Positions 18,745 to 28,953 of a stretch of DNA of 59,613 nt are shown one piece after another (the first letter of the stretch is position 1; each line of letters begins with the position of its first letter). The notes beneath the pieces were generated by a model. It saw only the letters and a program-made list of their open reading frames with translations. It searched no databases and was not told the DNA's origin. This stretch comes from Hydrogenophaga sp. (GTDB lineage: Bacteria; Pseudomonadota; Gammaproteobacteria; Burkholderiales; Burkholderiaceae_C): positions 1 through 59,613 of the forward strand of contig NZ_WVZN01000010.1 of assembly GCF_011772445.1 (NCBI RefSeq), read 5' to 3'. Position numbers and translations under genes: made by a program.

Positions 18745-19950
18745 ATGCAATTCGGCATCGAACGCTTCCTGAACGACCCCGCGCTGCGCGCACCCCTGGC
18801 CGGGCGGCGCGTGGCCGTACTGGCCCACCCGGCCTCGGTCACGCGCGACCTCACGCACAGCCTGGACGCCCTGGCCGCCCTGCCCGACGTGAAGCTGAGT
18901 GCCGCCTTCGGCCCGCAGCACGGACTGCGCGGCGACAAACAGGACAACATGGTCGAGTCGCCCGACTACACCGACCCGCGCCTGGGCATCCCCGTGTTCA
19001 GCCTGTACGGCGAGGTGCGCCGCCCCACCGACGCCATGATGGACAGCTTCGACGTGCTGCTCGTCGACCTGCAGGACCTGGGCTGCCGCATCTACACCTT
19101 CATCACCACGCTGCGTTATGTGCTGGAAGCCGCCGCGCGCCTGGGCAAGGCCGTGTGGGTGCTGGACCGGCCCAACCCCGCCGGGCGCCCGGTGGAAGGC
19201 ACCACGCTGCGCGAGGGCTGGGAGAGCTTCGTGGGTGCGGGCCCCATGCCCATGCGGCACGGGCTCACCATGGGCGAACTGGGCCAGTGGTTCATCGCCA
19301 CGCTGGGCCTGTCGCTGGAGTACCGCGTGATCACCATGGCCGGCTGGCGCCCCGACGAGGCGCCCGGCTTCGGCTGGCCCATCGGCGAACGCAGCTGGGT
19401 GAACCCCAGCCCGAACGCACCCAACCTGTCGATGGCGCGCGCCTACGCGGGCACCGTGATGCTGGAGGGCACCACCCTCAGCGAAGGCCGCGGCACCACG
19501 CGGCCCCTGGAGCTGTTCGGCGCGCCTGACATCGACACCCCGCGGCTGCTGGCGGACATGCGCCGCATCGCACCGCAGTGGCTGCGCGGCTGCGTGCTTC
19601 GCGAGTGCTGGTTCGAGCCCACTTTCCACAAGCACGTGGGCCAGCTGTGCGCGGGCGTGCAGATCCACGTGGAAGACCCGGCGCACTACGGCCACACGGA
19701 ATTCCAGCCCTGGCGCCTGCAGGCCCTGGCGTTCCGGGCCATCCGGCTCCAGCGGCCCGACTACCCGCTGTGGCGCGACTTTCCCTACGAATACGAGCGC
19801 GACCGGCTGGCGATCGAGCTCATCAACGGCGGGCCGCTGCTGCGCGAATGGGTGGACGACGTGACCGCGCCGCCCGAGGCGCTGGATGCGCCCGCGCGGG
19901 CCGACGAGGCTGCGTGGGTCGAGGCGCGCCGGCCCTTCCTGCTCTACTGA
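18745..19950 (+). CDS. NamZ-type exo-beta-N-acetylmuramidase (DUF1343)
   Basis: A 401-residue protein with the DUF1343 signatures VAVLAHPASVT, FGPQHGLRGDKQDNM, PVFSLYGEVRRPT, DLQDLGCRIYTFI, VWVLDRPNPAGR and EGTTLSEGRGTTRPLE. NamZ of Bacillus and relatives (family GH171) removes terminal MurNAc from cell-wall muropeptides. No signal peptide is visible, so unlike secreted forms it would act in the cytoplasm, perhaps on recycled wall fragments. It follows the DOMON-like gene in what looks like a two-gene operon. Family assignment is firm; the substrate is inferred. Confidence 0.85.
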   Translation: MQFGIERFLNDPALRAPLAGRRVAVLAHPASVTRDLTHSLDALAALPDVKLSAAFGPQHGLRGDKQDNMVESPDYTDPRLGIPVFSLYGEVRRPTDAMMDSFDVLLVDLQDLGCRIYTFITTLRYVLEAAARLGKAVWVLDRPNPAGRPVEGTTLREGWESFVGAGPMPMRHGLTMGELGQWFIATLGLSLEYRVITMAGWRPDEAPGFGWPIGERSWVNPSPNAPNLSMARAYAGTVMLEGTTLSEGRGTTRPLELFGAPDIDTPRLLADMRRIAPQWLRGCVLRECWFEPTFHKHVGQLCAGVQIHVEDPAHYGHTEFQPWRLQALAFRAIRLQRPDYPLWRDFPYEYERDRLAIELINGGPLLREWVDDVTAPPEALDAPARADEAAWVEARRPFLLY

Positions 19951-19965
19951 GCGCTCAAGCGGCGC

Positions 19966-20457
19966 TCAGTCCAGCCACTTCTGCAGAAACTGCGCGCTGC
20001 CCATCGCCGGGTCCAGCTGGTACCCAGCGAAGCCCACGCGCTGATACAGCCGCAGGGCCGGCGTGTTGCCCGACAGCACCTCCAGCGTGAGCTTGCAGGC
20101 GCCGCGCTCGCGCGCGATGCGCTCCACCTCGCCCAGCATGGCCTCGGCGATGCCGCGCCCCCGGTGGCTGGCCAGCACCGCCACGTCGTGCACGTTCACC
20201 AGCGGCAGGCACTTGAAGGTGGAGAACCCCTCGATGCAGTTGACCAGTCCCACGGCGGCTTCGCCGTCGAAAGCCAGCACACTGAAAGCGTGTGGACGGC
20301 TCGCCAGTTCGGGCACCAGACGCTGGCGGGCGAAATCGCTCAAAGGTTCGCCACCGCCGGCCGGATCGCTCGCGTACGCGTCCAGCAGGGCCACGATGGC
20401 GCGCGCGTCGGCTGCCCGGGCGTAGTCGGCACGCCGCACGGAATAGGCCGCGGCCAT
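19966..20457 (-). CDS. GNAT-family N-acetyltransferase
   Basis: A 163-residue single GNAT domain. The acetyl-CoA-binding motif A is VHDVAVLASHRGRGIAEAML, followed by KLTLEVLSGNTPALRLYQRVGFAGYQL, the usual end of the fold. The substrate cannot be told. Its start codon overlaps the glmM stop by one base (TGATG), so it is translationally coupled to glmM. Confidence 0.9.
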   Translation of the reverse strand: MAAAYSVRRADYARAADARAIVALLDAYASDPAGGGEPLSDFARQRLVPELASRPHAFSVLAFDGEAAVGLVNCIEGFSTFKCLPLVNVHDVAVLASHRGRGIAEAMLGEVERIARERGACKLTLEVLSGNTPALRLYQRVGFAGYQLDPAMGSAQFLQKWLD

Positions 20458-21791
20458 CAGGCGGCCCTCGCAGCGTCGGCCAGACGCTCGGCGCTGGCCT
20501 GGGCCACGGCGGCGTCGCGCGCCTCCACCATCACGCGCAGCAGCGGCTCGGTGCCACTGGCGCGGATCAGCACGCGGCCAGCCTCGCCCAGCTCACCCTC
20601 CACCGCCTTGGTGGTGTCGGCCAGGCGGTGGTTGGTTTTCCAGTCCTGCCCGGGCTGCAGGCGCACGTTGATGAGCGTCTGCGGGAACAGCGTCACATCG
20701 GCCAGCAGTTGCGCCAGCGTCTTGCCGCTGCCCACGCAGGCGTAGAGCACCTGCAGGGCCGACACCAGGCCGTCGCCCGTGGTGTGGCGGTCGAGCACCA
20801 GCAGGTGGCCCGAGCCTTCGCCGCCGAGGATCCAGCCATGGCGCTCCAGTTCTTCGAGCACGTAGCGGTCGCCCACCTTGGCGCGCACGAAGCGCACGCC
20901 GCGCGCCTTGAGCGCCACCTCCACCGCCATGTTGGTCATGAGCGTGCCCACAACACCGGGCACGTCCTCGTCGCGCGCCAGGCGATCGGCCACCATCAGG
21001 TAGAGGAGTTCGTCGCCGTTGTAGAGGCGGCCGTGGCGGTCGGCCATCTGCAGGCGGTCGGCGTCGCCGTCGAGCGCGATGCCATAGTCGGCGCCGTGCT
21101 CGCGCACCGCCGCCAGCAGGGCCTCGGGGTGGGTGGCGCCCACGCCGGCGTTGATGTTCAGGCCATCAGGCGCGCAGCCGATCTTGATGACCTCGGCGCC
21201 GAGCTCGTGGAACACGGCGGGCGCGATGTGGTACGCCGCGCCATGCGCCGCGTCCACCACGATCTTCAGGCCTTTGAGGCTCAGGTTCTGCGGGCAGGTG
21301 CTTTTGCAGAACTCGATATAGCGGCCCGCCGCGTCGTCCAGCCGGCGCGACTTGCCCAAGCCCGCCGCCGGCACCCAGACCGGGGGCTCATCCAGCGCGG
21401 CCTCCACATCCAGTTCCCACTGGTCGCTCAGCTTGGTGCCCTGCGCGCTGAAGAACTTGATGCCGTTGTCGTCGTACGGGTTGTGGCTGGCCGAGATCAT
21501 CACGCCCAGGCTGGCGCGCTGCGCCCGCGTGAGGTAGGCCACCGCCGGCGTGGGCACGGGGCCCAGCAGCACCACGTCCACACCAGCGGAGTTGAAGCCG
21601 GACTCGAGCGCGGCCTCCAGCATGTAGCCGGAAATGCGCGTGTCCTTGCCGATCAGCACCGTGGGGTGGGCTTCGGTGCGCTTGAGCACGCGGCCCACCG
21701 CGTGCGCCAGGCGCAAGACGAAATCGGGGGTGATCGGGGCTTGACCGACGGTGCCACGGATGCCGTCGGTGCCGAAATACTGCCGGGCCAT
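20457..21791 (-). CDS. glmM: Phosphoglucosamine mutase GlmM
   Basis: Converts glucosamine-6-phosphate to glucosamine-1-phosphate for peptidoglycan and lipopolysaccharide precursors. The 444-residue protein starts at ATG 21791 with a GAGGAGA site. The phosphoserine is Ser102 in [11 protein letters not shown], the metal loop is DGDADR, and the sugar loop GGEGSGH and phosphate loop [12 protein letters not shown] are intact. A longer frame to 22286 runs back into folP and is rejected. It follows folP, a common order in proteobacteria (ftsH-folP-glmM). Confidence 0.97.
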   Translation of the reverse strand: MARQYFGTDGIRGTVGQAPITPDFVLRLAHAVGRVLKRTEAHPTVLIGKDTRISGYMLEAALESGFNSAGVDVVLLGPVPTPAVAYLTRAQRASLGVMISASHNPYDDNGIKFFSAQGTKLSDQWELDVEAALDEPPVWVPAAGLGKSRRLDDAAGRYIEFCKSTCPQNLSLKGLKIVVDAAHGAAYHIAPAVFHELGAEVIKIGCAPDGLNINAGVGATHPEALLAAVREHGADYGIALDGDADRLQMADRHGRLYNGDELLYLMVADRLARDEDVPGVVGTLMTNMAVEVALKARGVRFVRAKVGDRYVLEELERHGWILGGEGSGHLLVLDRHTTGDGLVSALQVLYACVGSGKTLAQLLADVTLFPQTLINVRLQPGQDWKTNHRLADTTKAVEGELGEAGRVLIRASGTEPLLRVMVEARDAAVAQASAERLADAARAA

Positions 21792-21868
21792 GTCTTGCTC
21801 TCCTCGGGTCTGGCTTGTTCTGTATGACCTTCGGATTATCAGGGCCCGGTGGGGCCGGGCGACGAGGT

Positions 21869-22693
21869 TCAATGTGCGGCTTGCCACACCTTGAGGGCCT
21901 CGACCGTGGCGCGCACGTCGTGCACGCGCAGCACGCGCGCGCCGCGCTGGGCGGCCAGCACGGCGGCGGCGACGCTGGCGTGCACGCGCTCGGCGGGGTT
22001 CTGCAGGCCGGTGACCGCACCCAGCGAGGACTTGCGCGACCAGCCCGCGAGCAGAGGGTAGCCTTCTTCCAGCAGCTCGCCCTGGCGCGCGAGCAGGCTG
22101 AAGTTCTGCGGCACGGTCTTGCCGAAGCCGATGCCGGGATCCAGCACGATGCGGTCGCGCGCGACGCCGAGATCGCGCAGGGCCTGGGCGCGCTCGCGCA
22201 GGAAGCCACGCACCACCGGCAGCACGTCGCCCTCCAGCGGCGCCACCTGCATGGTCAGCGGGTCGCGGTGCATGTGCATGAGGCACACGCCGGCACGCGG
22301 GTGGGCGGCCACCGCGCCGAGCGCGTCGCCCTGGCGCAAGGCCCAGATGTCGTTGACGATGTCGACGCCCAGATCGAGCACGGCGCGCATCACCTCGGGC
22401 TTGTTCGTGTCTACCGACAGCGGCACGCCCAGGCGCAGGGTCTCGCGCAGCACCGGCAGCACGCGCGCCAGTTCCTGGTCCAAGGGCACGGGCTGGCTGC
22501 CCGGGCGGGTGGATTCACCGCCAATGTCCAGGATGTGCGCGCCCTCGGCCACGAGTTGCTCCGCGTGGGCGATGGCGGCGCGCGTGCTGGCGTGCTGGCC
22601 GCCGTCGGAGAACGAGTCGGGCGTGACATTGACGATGCCCATCACGCGGGGCTCGCTCAGGTCGATGTCGAAGCGGGTGGTGGTCCAGCGCAT
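21869..22693 (-). CDS. folP: Dihydropteroate synthase
   Basis: A 274-residue TIM-barrel enzyme of folate synthesis that joins p-aminobenzoate to the pterin pyrophosphate, the target of sulfonamides. Signatures are [43 protein letters not shown] and [10 protein letters not shown]. It lies between ftsH and glmM; an intrinsic-terminator-like hairpin separates it from ftsH, so folP-glmM may be expressed from read-through or their own promoter. Confidence 0.97.
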   Translation of the reverse strand: MRWTTTRFDIDLSEPRVMGIVNVTPDSFSDGGQHASTRAAIAHAEQLVAEGAHILDIGGESTRPGSQPVPLDQELARVLPVLRETLRLGVPLSVDTNKPEVMRAVLDLGVDIVNDIWALRQGDALGAVAAHPRAGVCLMHMHRDPLTMQVAPLEGDVLPVVRGFLRERAQALRDLGVARDRIVLDPGIGFGKTVPQNFSLLARQGELLEEGYPLLAGWSRKSSLGAVTGLQNPAERVHASVAAAVLAAQRGARVLRVHDVRATVEALKVWQAAH

Positions 22694-22709
22694 GGCGGGC
22701 GGATGGGCA

Positions 22710-22745
22710 AGGGAAAAAGAAAACGGGGCCGATCATGGCCCCGTT
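22710..22745 (-). terminator. Intrinsic terminator after ftsH
   Basis: On the minus strand a perfect 9-bp stem AACGGGGCC/GGCCCCGTT (22737-22745 with 22722-22730, six-base loop) is followed by TTTCTTTTT. It lies 22 bases beyond the ftsH stop and 17 bases before the folP start. Confidence 0.88.
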
Positions 22746-22766
22746 CGGGTGGTGAGATGGTGGTGA

Positions 22767-24683
22767 TCAGGCCGCGTTGGGTGCGGGATCCGGCGTGACC
22801 GCCGGCGAGCCGCCGCTGCCACCACCGCCGCCCACCGGGTTGCGCGGCGTCCAGTCCTTGGGCGGGCGCGGCGGCTTGCCGGCCATGATGTCGTCGAGCT
22901 GGTCGCCGTCGATGGTTTCCCATTCGAGCAGGGCCTTGGCCATGGCGTGCATCTTGTCGGCGTGCTCCTCGATCAGGCGGCGCGCCTCGGCGTACTGCTC
23001 GTCGATGATGCGGCGCACCTCCGAGTCCACCTTCTGCATGGTCTGTTCGGAGATGTTGGTGGTCTTGGTGACCGAGCGGCCCAGGAACACCTCGCCCTCG
23101 TTCTCGGCGTAGACCATGGGGCCCAGCGCGTCCGTCATGCCGTAGCGCATCACCATGTCGCGCGCGATGTGCGTGGCGCGCTCGAAGTCGTTGCTCGCGC
23201 CGGTGGTCATCTGGTTCATGAACACCTCTTCCGCGATGCGGCCGCCGAACAGCATGCTGATCTGGTTGAGCATGTACTCGCGGTCGTAGCTGTAGCGGTC
23301 CTTCTCGGGCAGGCTCATGGTCACGCCGAGCGCGCGGCCGCGCGGGATGATGGTGACCTTGTGCACCGGGTCGCACTTGGGCAGCAGTTTGCCGACGAGC
23401 GCGTGGCCAGCCTCGTGGTAGGCCGTGTTGCGGCGCTCCTCCTCGGGCATGACCATGCTCTTGCGCTCGGGGCCCATGAGGACCTTGTCCTTGGCCTTCT
23501 CGAAGTCCTGCATCTCCACGGTACGCGCGTTGCGGCGCGCGGCCATCAGCGCGGCCTCGTTGCACAGGTTGGCCAGATCGGCGCCGCTCATGCCCGGCGT
23601 GCCGCGCGCGATGATGGCGGCGTTCACGTCGGTGCCCAGCGGGATCTTGCGCATGTGCACGTTGAGGATCTGCTCACGGCCGCGGATGTCGGGCAGCGTG
23701 ACGTAGACCTGGCGGTCGAAACGGCCCGGGCGCAGCAGCGCGGGGTCCAGGATGTCGGGGCGGTTGGTGGCGGCCACCACGATCACACCCAGGTTGGTCT
23801 CGAAGCCGTCCATCTCCACCAGCATCTGGTTGAGGGTCTGTTCGCGCTCGTCGTTGCCGCCGCCCAGACCGGCGCCGCGGTGGCGGCCGACGGCATCGAT
23901 CTCGTCGATGAAGATGATGCAGGGCGCGTTCTTCTTGGCCTGTTCGAACATGTCGCGCACGCGGGCCGCGCCCACGCCGACGAACATCTCCACGAAGTCG
24001 GAGCCGGAGATGCTGAAGAACGGCACCTTGGCCTCGCCGGCGATGGCCTTGGCCAGCAGCGTCTTGCCGGTGCCCGGCGGGCCGACCAGCAACACGCCGC
24101 GCGGGATGCGCCCGCCCAGCTTCTGGAATTTCTGCGGATCCTTCAGGAAATCGACGACTTCCTTCACCTCTTCCTTGGCCTCGTCGCAGCCGGCGACGTC
24201 GGCGAAGGTCACGGTGTTGTTGTTCTCGTCGAGCATGCGCGCCTTGCTCTTGCCGAAGCTGAAGGCTCCACCCTTGCCACCGCCCTGCATCTGCCGCATG
24301 AAGTAGATCCACACGCCGATCAGCAACAGCATGGGGCCCCAGCTCACCAGCAGGGTCATCAGCAGCGAGCCCTCTTCGCGGGGGCGCACGTCGAATTTGA
24401 CGTCGTAGTTGATGAGGTCGCCGACCAGCCCACGGTCGAGGTAGGTGGCCGTGGTGCGCACGCGCCGGTCGTCCTGGGTGACGGCCACGATCTCGGTGCC
24501 GCCCTGGCCTTCCTGGATGGTGGCGCTCTTGATCTGGCGAGCCTTGACCTGGTCAAGGAACTCGGAGTAACCGATGTACCCCGCGCCTGCGCTCGTGCGG
24601 CCGTCGAACTGCTTGAAGACCGTGAAGAGCACCATGGCGATGACCATCCACACGGCGATTTTCGAGAACCACTGGTTGTTCAA
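22767..24683 (-). CDS. ftsH: ATP-dependent zinc metalloprotease FtsH
   Basis: Membrane-anchored AAA+ protease that removes misfolded membrane proteins and regulators such as LpxC and sigma-32. I place the start at TTG 24683: it gives the family N-terminus [12 protein letters not shown] and has AGGAG six bases upstream; the ATG at 24728 would add 15 foreign residues. The 638-residue protein has two membrane segments, Walker A GPPGTGKT, Walker [12 protein letters not shown], the SRH region [20 protein letters not shown], and the zinc site HEAGH at 423-427. The C-terminal tail is Gly/Pro-rich. It is downstream of rlmE with a possible heat-shock promoter between them. Confidence 0.97.
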   Translation of the reverse strand: MNNQWFSKIAVWMVIAMVLFTVFKQFDGRTSAGAGYIGYSEFLDQVKARQIKSATIQEGQGGTEIVAVTQDDRRVRTTATYLDRGLVGDLINYDVKFDVRPREEGSLLMTLLVSWGPMLLLIGVWIYFMRQMQGGGKGGAFSFGKSKARMLDENNNTVTFADVAGCDEAKEEVKEVVDFLKDPQKFQKLGGRIPRGVLLVGPPGTGKTLLAKAIAGEAKVPFFSISGSDFVEMFVGVGAARVRDMFEQAKKNAPCIIFIDEIDAVGRHRGAGLGGGNDEREQTLNQMLVEMDGFETNLGVIVVAATNRPDILDPALLRPGRFDRQVYVTLPDIRGREQILNVHMRKIPLGTDVNAAIIARGTPGMSGADLANLCNEAALMAARRNARTVEMQDFEKAKDKVLMGPERKSMVMPEEERRNTAYHEAGHALVGKLLPKCDPVHKVTIIPRGRALGVTMSLPEKDRYSYDREYMLNQISMLFGGRIAEEVFMNQMTTGASNDFERATHIARDMVMRYGMTDALGPMVYAENEGEVFLGRSVTKTTNISEQTMQKVDSEVRRIIDEQYAEARRLIEEHADKMHAMAKALLEWETIDGDQLDDIMAGKPPRPPKDWTPRNPVGGGGGSGGSPAVTPDPAPNAA

Positions 24684-24722
24684 CTGCTGCTCCTGGGTGC
24701 GCACGCGCGCAAGTGCACGCAT

Positions 24723-24748
24723 ATGCAAGGCATTCTAGGACTTTCAAG
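24723..24748 (-). promoter_or_regulatory. Possible heat-shock (sigma-32) promoter of ftsH
   Basis: CTTGAAA, the sigma-32 -35 consensus, reads on the minus strand at 24748-24742. CCTTGCAT lies 11 bases further (24730-24723), a partial match to the CCCCATNT -10. The site is 40 bases before the TTG start of ftsH. ftsH is a heat-shock gene in E. coli, so the location is right, but the -10 match is poor. Confidence 0.4.
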
Positions 24749-24842
24749 TCCCCCTGCCGTTTGTCGGTGACGTGGAAATGTCAATGGAAAGCTTAGGTTT
24801 TTCCCATCCGCACCGCCGATCCGGTAAGGAAAGACAGGCGGT

Positions 24843-25514
24843 TCAGACCTTCAGACCCAGGCCGACCAGGAAGGTTTCGGACGATTTGTCCCGGCTGGCC
24901 TTGGGCTTGACGGGCTTGACCACCCGGAACGTCTGGCGAAACAGGGCGACCATGGGCTCGTACGCGCCGCCATGGAAGAGCTTGACCACCAGCGCGCCAT
25001 CGCGCTTGAGGTGGGCGCGGGCGAAATCCACCGCCAGTTCGATCAGGTGCTCGATACGCGCGGCGTCGGCATCGGCCACGCCCGAGAGGTTGGGTGCCAT
25101 GTCGGAGACCACCACATCGAGCTGGGTCACGCCGCGTCCGGCCAGGGCGGCTTCCAGAGCGGCCAGCACCTCGGGCTCGCGGAAGTCGCCCTGGATGAAC
25201 TGCACGCCCTCGACCGGCTCCATCGGCAGCAGGTCGAGCGCCACGATGGTGCCGTTGAGCTGGCCCGCCGCCGCGCCTTGCGGGCTGAGGCGGCGACGAA
25301 GGTACTGGCTCCAGGCGCCAGGAGCGCTGCCGAGGTCCACCACAGCCATGCCCGGCTTGATCAGGCCCAGGCTTTCGTCGATTTCCTTGAGCTTGTAGGC
25401 GGCGCGGGCACGGTAGCCGTCCTTCTGGGCCTGACGCACGTAGGGGTCGTTCACGTGCTCGTTCAGCCAGGCCTTGTTGACCTTCTTGCTCTGGGTACGG
25501 ACCTTGATGCCCAT
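24843..25514 (-). CDS. rlmE: 23S rRNA (uridine-2'-O)-methyltransferase RlmE
   Basis: A 223-residue SAM-dependent enzyme that methylates U2552 of 23S rRNA; also called RrmJ/FtsJ. The conserved parts are [13 protein letters not shown] ([17 protein letters not shown]), SAM motif [27 protein letters not shown] and the catalytic lysine in [13 protein letters not shown] 25514 ([17 protein letters not shown]) is the family start; a much longer frame through the repeat and antisense to yhbY is rejected. It is the first gene of the rlmE-ftsH pair and divergent from yhbY, with the 75-bp repeat between. Confidence 0.96.
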   Translation of the reverse strand: MGIKVRTQSKKVNKAWLNEHVNDPYVRQAQKDGYRARAAYKLKEIDESLGLIKPGMAVVDLGSAPGAWSQYLRRRLSPQGAAAGQLNGTIVALDLLPMEPVEGVQFIQGDFREPEVLAALEAALAGRGVTQLDVVVSDMAPNLSGVADADAARIEHLIELAVDFARAHLKRDGALVVKLFHGGAYEPMVALFRQTFRVVKPVKPKASRDKSSETFLVGLGLKV

Positions 25515-25538
25515 TCGATTTCCGAGGTTGAACCGCGG

Positions 25539-25613
25539 GGTGCCGCGGAACCGGCTTCGCCGGGCCGCAGGCGCCGCCCCCTTGAGGGGGTCGCGCGCAG
25601 CGCGGCGGGGGTG
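25539..25613. repeat. 75-bp interspersed GC-rich repeat, copy 2
   Basis: Second copy of the repeat at 8376-8450, same orientation, 72 of 75 positions identical by my alignment. It fills the divergent gap between rlmE and yhbY, so here it would lie in or next to two promoters rather than inside an operon. Confidence 0.85.
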
Positions 25614-25628
25614 GTCGATAATTCTCCC

Positions 25629-26099
25629 ATGCCCTCCATTACCCTCACGCCCGCCCAACGCAAGGTCCACCGCGCCGAGGCCCACCACCTCGACCCCGTG
25701 GTCCACATCGGCAACGACGGCCTGACGCCCGCCGTGCGCAAGGAAGCCGATGCCGCGCTCAAGGCGCACGGCCTCATCAAGATCCGCGTGCTCAACGACG
25801 ACCGCGCCGCGCGCGAGACCATGCTGGCCGAACTGGCCGAGGCGCTGGACGCCGCGCCGATACAGCACATCGGCAAGCTGCTGGTGCTCTGGCGCCCCCT
25901 CCCCGAGAAGGCGCGAGCCGCCGACGAGGACCGCAAGCCCGGTCCGCGCGAGGTGAAGGTGCTCAAGTTCGGCAAGCGCCCGGGCCAGAAGCCCGAAGTC
26001 AAGGTGGTGAAGGTGCTGGGCAACCAGCGCATCACGCCCGGCGGCAAGCTCAAGCGTGCCAAGGTTCGCAAAACAAGTATCAAAAAGAACGCCGGCTGA
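25629..26099 (+). CDS. yhbY: YhbY-family (CRM-domain) ribosome-associated RNA-binding protein
   Basis: A 156-residue protein. Residues 1-95 are the CRM/YhbY domain ([57 protein letters not shown]), which binds pre-50S ribosomal particles. The C-terminal 60 residues are a basic Lys/Arg-rich tail ([12 protein letters not shown] to [12 protein letters not shown]) that is longer than in E. coli YhbY and probably binds RNA. ATG 25629 is the start; a frame open to 24972 is antisense to rlmE. Divergence from rlmE is common in proteobacteria, and both genes act on the large ribosomal subunit. Confidence 0.93.
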   Translation: MPSITLTPAQRKVHRAEAHHLDPVVHIGNDGLTPAVRKEADAALKAHGLIKIRVLNDDRAARETMLAELAEALDAAPIQHIGKLLVLWRPLPEKARAADEDRKPGPREVKVLKFGKRPGQKPEVKVVKVLGNQRITPGGKLKRAKVRKTSIKKNAG

Positions 26100-26166
26100 G
26101 CCCCGCCGAACGCTCGCGCGCCTCGTCGGCTTGAACTCCCGCCCCTTGCCACCCATCTGAGCCGCC

Positions 26167-28236
26167 ATGAACGTCCGCCAAGACCCCGCCCAGCTCAACC
26201 CCCTGCTCGACTTCAGCGGCCTGCCGCGCTTCGACGCGATCACGCCGGAATCCGTCGGCCCGGCCATCGACGAACTGCTGGCGCAAGCCAGTGCCGCACT
26301 CGACACCGTGACGGCCCCGGACTTTCCCGCCGAATGGGCGGCCATGGCCACCACACTGGACGTGTCCACCGAACGTTTGTCGCGCGCCTGGGGCGCCGTG
26401 AGCCACCTCAACAGCGTGGCCGACACCCCCGCGCTGCGCGCGGCCTACAACGCGGCCCTGCCCAAGGTCACCGAGTTCTGGACCCGTCTCGGTGCCGACG
26501 AACGGCTCTATGCCAAGTACAAGGCCATGGACCCGGCCTCGCTGAACGCCGAGCAGGCCCGCGCGCACCACAACGCGCTGCGCGGCTTCGTGCTGGGCGG
26601 TGCCGAACTGCAGGGCGAAGCCAAGGAGCGCTTCGCCGCCATCCAGGAGCGCGCCGCCGAGCTGGCGCAGAAGTTCAGCGAAAACGCCCTCGACTCCACC
26701 GACGCCTTCGCCCTGTACGTGGGCGGTGAAGAACTCGCCGGCGTGCCGGATGACGTGGTGCAGGCCACGGCGGCGGCGGCGCGCGCCGAAGGCCGGACCG
26801 ACCACAAGCTCAGCCTGAAGATGCCGGTTTACCTGCCGGTGATGCAGTTCGCCCGATCGGGCGCCCTGCGCGAGAAGCTCTACCGCGCCTACGTGACCCG
26901 TGCCAGCGATCAGGCGCCGGCCGAGCTGGCGCGTTTTGACAACACGGCCCTGATGGTGGAGCTGCTGGCCCTGCGCCACGAAGAGGCGCGCCTGCTGGGC
27001 TACCGGCACTTCGCCGATGTCTCCCTGGTGCCAAAGATGGCCGAGTCGCCCGAGCAGGTCATCACCTTCCTGCGCGATCTGGCAAAGAAGGCACGTCCCT
27101 TCGCCGAGCAGGACCTGGCGGACCTGCGCGCCTTCGGTGCCGAGCACCTGGGCATCCAGGACCCGCAGGCCTGGGACTGGCCCTACATCGGTGAAAAGCT
27201 CAAGGAGGCGCGCTACGCCTTCAGCGAGCAGGAGGTCAAGCCGTATTTCACGGCGCCCAAGGTGCTGGCCGGTCTGTTCCAGATCGTGGAGACGCTGTTC
27301 GAGGTGGCGATCCGCCGCGACAGCGCACCCGTCTGGCACCCCGGCGTGGAGTTCTACCGCATCGAGCGCGGTGGCCAGCTCGTGGGCCAGTTCTACCTCG
27401 ATCCCGGCGCGCGCACCGGCAAGCGCGGTGGCGCCTGGATGGACGACGTGCGCGCCCGCTGGCTGCGCCCCGACTCGCGCGCCCTGCAGACCCCCGTGGC
27501 CCACCTGGTCTGCAACTTCGCCGACGGCGTGGGCGGCAAGCCCGCGCTGCTCACGCACGACGACGTGACCACCCTGTTCCACGAGTTCGGCCACGGCTTG
27601 CATCACATGCTCACGCAAGTGAACGAGCGCGACGTCTCGGGCATCAGCGGCGTGGAGTGGGACGCCGTGGAATTGCCCAGCCAGTTCATGGAGAACTTCT
27701 GCTGGGAATGGGACGTGCTCAAGCACATGACGGCCCACGTGGACACCGGACAGCCGCTGCCGCGCGCGCTGTTCGACAAGATGCTGGCGGCCAAGAACTT
27801 CCAGAGCGGCCTGCAGACCCTGCGGCAGGTGGAGTTCGCCCTGTTCGACATGCTGCTGCATGGCGAGGCCACCCCGCCGGCGGATGGCGCAGCCATCCTG
27901 ACGCTGCTCAACCGCGTGCGCGCCGAGGTGGCGGTGCTGATGCCCCCGGCCTACAACCGCACGCCGCACACCTTCAGCCACATCTTCGCCGGCGGCTACG
28001 CGGCCGGCTACTACAGCTACAAGTGGGCCGAGGTGCTCAGCGCCGACGCCTTCGCCGCCTTCGAGGAAGCCGCGGCGCGCGATGGCCACAGCACGCTCGA
28101 CGTTGCGACGGGCCGGCGCTACCGTCAGTCGATTCTGGAGGCCGGTGGCAGCCGCCCTGCGATGGAATCGTTCAAGGCCTTCCGCGGTCGCGAACCGTCG
28201 ATCGACGCCCTGCTGCGGCACCAGGGCATGGCCTGA
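26167..28236 (+). CDS. prlC: Oligopeptidase A (M3 metallopeptidase)
   Basis: A 689-residue cytoplasmic zinc peptidase that degrades short peptides, including cleaved signal peptides. The zinc motif HEFGHGLHH has its first histidine at residue 472, and the third ligand and substrate-binding parts [23 protein letters not shown] and [19 protein letters not shown] are present. The length and start (ATG 26167) match the family. It stands 67 bases after yhbY on the same strand. Confidence 0.96.
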   Translation: MNVRQDPAQLNPLLDFSGLPRFDAITPESVGPAIDELLAQASAALDTVTAPDFPAEWAAMATTLDVSTERLSRAWGAVSHLNSVADTPALRAAYNAALPKVTEFWTRLGADERLYAKYKAMDPASLNAEQARAHHNALRGFVLGGAELQGEAKERFAAIQERAAELAQKFSENALDSTDAFALYVGGEELAGVPDDVVQATAAAARAEGRTDHKLSLKMPVYLPVMQFARSGALREKLYRAYVTRASDQAPAELARFDNTALMVELLALRHEEARLLGYRHFADVSLVPKMAESPEQVITFLRDLAKKARPFAEQDLADLRAFGAEHLGIQDPQAWDWPYIGEKLKEARYAFSEQEVKPYFTAPKVLAGLFQIVETLFEVAIRRDSAPVWHPGVEFYRIERGGQLVGQFYLDPGARTGKRGGAWMDDVRARWLRPDSRALQTPVAHLVCNFADGVGGKPALLTHDDVTTLFHEFGHGLHHMLTQVNERDVSGISGVEWDAVELPSQFMENFCWEWDVLKHMTAHVDTGQPLPRALFDKMLAAKNFQSGLQTLRQVEFALFDMLLHGEATPPADGAAILTLLNRVRAEVAVLMPPAYNRTPHTFSHIFAGGYAAGYYSYKWAEVLSADAFAAFEEAAARDGHSTLDVATGRRYRQSILEAGGSRPAMESFKAFRGREPSIDALLRHQGMA

Positions 28237-28281
28237 GCCTCCGCACCCGCAGCCGACAAGGACGACAACCGAGTGAGCCAC

Positions 28282-28944
28282 ATGAAGAGGATCATCGCCG
28301 CCACCCTCGCCACCGCCGGCCTGCTGGCGGCGCTCCCCGCCACCGCCCAGGGCGTCTACCGCATCGTGGGGCCCGACGGCCGCGTGACGTTCTCCGACCA
28401 GCCACCCCCCGCGGCCAACGCGCGCCCGCAGGCGGGTACTGGCAGCGCCAGCTCGGGCTCCGGTTCAGCCACCGGCGGCCCCCAGTTGCCGTTCGAGTTG
28501 CGCCAGACGGCCTCGCGCTACCCGGTGGTGCTGTACACGGGCGAGAACTGCGCGCCCTGCAACAGCGGACGCAACCTGCTCGGCTCGCGCGGCATTCCGT
28601 ACACCGAGAAAACCATTACCACCTCGGAAGACGCCGAAGCCCTGCGCCGGCTGAACAACGACGCCACCCTGCCTTTGCTCACCATCGGAGGACAAAAGCT
28701 GCGCGGCTACCTGGAAACCGAGTGGACGCAGTACCTCGACGCAGCCGGCTATCCGAAACGGTCGGCGCTGCCGCCGGGCTACCGCCAGCCCGCGCCCTCG
28801 CCGCTGGTGGCCGTCAAGCCGGTGCCGGGCACGCCCTCAGCCACGGGTAGCGCCCCTGGCACCAACGCGCCAGGCACCGCCGCGCCGCCGGCCGAGATCC
28901 CGGTGCAGCCGCCGGCAGACAACCCCGCCGGCATCCGCTTCTGA
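28282..28944 (+). CDS. Exported DUF4124-glutaredoxin fusion protein
   Basis: A 220-residue protein with a Sec signal peptide (MKRIIAATLATAGLLAALPA, cleavage after AQG or ATA). Next comes a short DUF4124 segment (VYRIVGPDGRVTFSDQPPP), then a Ser/Gly-rich linker. The glutaredoxin fold has redox motif CAPC at residues 90-93 and the cis-proline in TLPLLTIGG. A Pro/Ala-rich tail ends the protein. ATG 28282 is preferred; GTG 28273 adds three residues. The periplasmic location means it cannot use cytoplasmic glutathione in the usual way, so it may act in cell-envelope thiol chemistry. Family is clear, role unknown. Confidence 0.85.
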   Translation: MKRIIAATLATAGLLAALPATAQGVYRIVGPDGRVTFSDQPPPAANARPQAGTGSASSGSGSATGGPQLPFELRQTASRYPVVLYTGENCAPCNSGRNLLGSRGIPYTEKTITTSEDAEALRRLNNDATLPLLTIGGQKLRGYLETEWTQYLDAAGYPKRSALPPGYRQPAPSPLVAVKPVPGTPSATGSAPGTNAPGTAAPPAEIPVQPPADNPAGIRF

Positions 28945-28953
28945 GTCGCAGGC

